From Nitrospirota bacterium (GTDB lineage Bacteria > Nitrospirota > UBA9217), in assembly GCA_027456925.1 (NCBI GenBank), contig DAIDTZ010000054.1, positions 1 to 14,989 of the forward strand: a stretch of DNA of 14,989 nucleotides, read 5' to 3'. The position numbers and the translations under genes were made by a program. The notes beneath the pieces were generated by a model. It saw nothing but the letters and a program-made list of their open reading frames with translations. It did not search any database and was not told the origin of the DNA. Positions 14,587 to 14,989 of this stretch are shown piece by piece (position 1 is the first letter of the stretch; every line of letters begins with the position of its first letter).

Positions 14587-14989
14587 ATGGCATTCGATAA
14601 TATAAGACAGTTTATCGCTCTTCTGGAGAAACAAGGAGAACTGGTCAGAATCAAGGCGGAAGTAGACGCAGAGCTTGAGATCGCCGAGATCACCGACCGG
14701 GTTTCAAAAGAGAAGGGGATCGCGAATAAGGCGTTGTTGTTCGAACGCGTAAAGGGGTCTTCGTTTCCCGTCTTGACCAATGCTTTTGGTTCCATGAAGC
14801 GCATGTGTCTTGCTCTGGATGTTGCTGACCTTGATGAGGTCGGCGACCGTATCAGGGAAATCGTCGATCCCACGAACCTTTTCCCCGGCCCGGGGGCGGG
14901 GATCATGGACAAGATCCAGATGCTGCCGAAGCTTGCCGAACTCTCCTCCTTCTTCCCGAAAACGGTGAAGAAGGCGCCCTGCCAGGAGG
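14587..14989 (+). CDS. ubiD: UbiD-family decarboxylase, N-terminal part (runs off the window)
   Basis: The reading frame is open from ATG 14587 to the window end (134 complete codons). The translation begins MAFDNIRQFIALLEKQGELV and continues with EVDAELEIAEITDR, KALLFERVKG, FPVLTNAFGS, KRMCLALDV and the LDEVGDRI region. This matches the N-terminal domain of UbiD, the prenylated-FMN-dependent decarboxylase that removes the carboxyl group of 4-hydroxy-3-polyprenylbenzoate in ubiquinone synthesis, and of homologues used for menaquinone or aromatic acids. The catalytic Glu/Arg residues and prenyl-FMN site lie beyond the window, so the substrate class is open; a menaquinone-related role is plausible in an anaerobe. 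It is separated from pilR by 60 bases and has its own promoter. Confidence 0.85.
   Translation, partial: MAFDNIRQFIALLEKQGELVRIKAEVDAELEIAEITDRVSKEKGIANKALLFERVKGSSFPVLTNAFGSMKRMCLALDVADLDEVGDRIREIVDPTNLFPGPGAGIMDKIQMLPKLAELSSFFPKTVKKAPCQE

Overview
The window is a dense, almost entirely plus-strand stretch of a Gram-negative bacterial chromosome. The type IV pilus gene order pilB-pilT-pilC-pilS-pilR, NtrC-type sigma-54 regulators and a sensor kinase with a periplasmic c-heme motif suggest a Desulfobacterota/Geobacter-like or Nitrospirota-like organism. This placement is inference; no phylogenetic marker settles it. TGA is used as a normal stop throughout.

Layout. (1) 1-338: the 3' end of pyrD (dihydroorotate dehydrogenase); its first ~95 bases do not hold one reading frame. 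(2) 335-3208: a two-component pair. A membrane histidine kinase with a CXXCH motif between its two membrane segments overlaps pyrD by 4 bases and is followed by a sigma-54-dependent response regulator with the variant loop GAFTDA. (3) 3209-3419: an inverted repeat, a good sigma-70-type promoter and tRNA-Thr(CGT) with encoded CCA. (4) 3420-3872: an AT-richer gap with one doubtful 38-residue ORF, ending in a near-consensus promoter. (5) 3873-7029: a tight operon of pgsA, a small helix-turn-helix protein, a PDZ/radical-SAM DUF512 protein and aroE. aroE is cut by an in-frame TGA at codon 241, where related enzymes have glycine; the conserved C-terminal segment continues in the same frame after it. 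(6) 7041-14526: a second near-consensus promoter, then pilB, pilT, pilC, pilS and pilR, i.e. the extension motor, retraction motor, platform protein and pilus two-component system. (7) 14587-end: the 5' part of a ubiD-family decarboxylase whose promoter leaves almost no 5' leader.

How the genes work together. PilB and PilT drive pilus extension and retraction through the PilC platform. PilB carries two complete c-di-GMP-binding MshEN motifs, so extension is probably tied to c-di-GMP. PilS and PilR would control sigma-54-dependent pilin transcription, but no pilin gene lies in the window. The upstream kinase/regulator pair is a separate circuit that may sense redox state, gas or another heme-linked signal. 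pgsA (phosphatidylglycerol synthesis) and aroE (aromatic amino acid pathway) are housekeeping genes sharing an operon with two poorly characterised proteins.

The most unusual items are the interrupted aroE, the putative heme-c sensor kinase and the probably leaderless ubiD-family gene. I found no CRISPR array, insertion sequence, rRNA or clear defence system.
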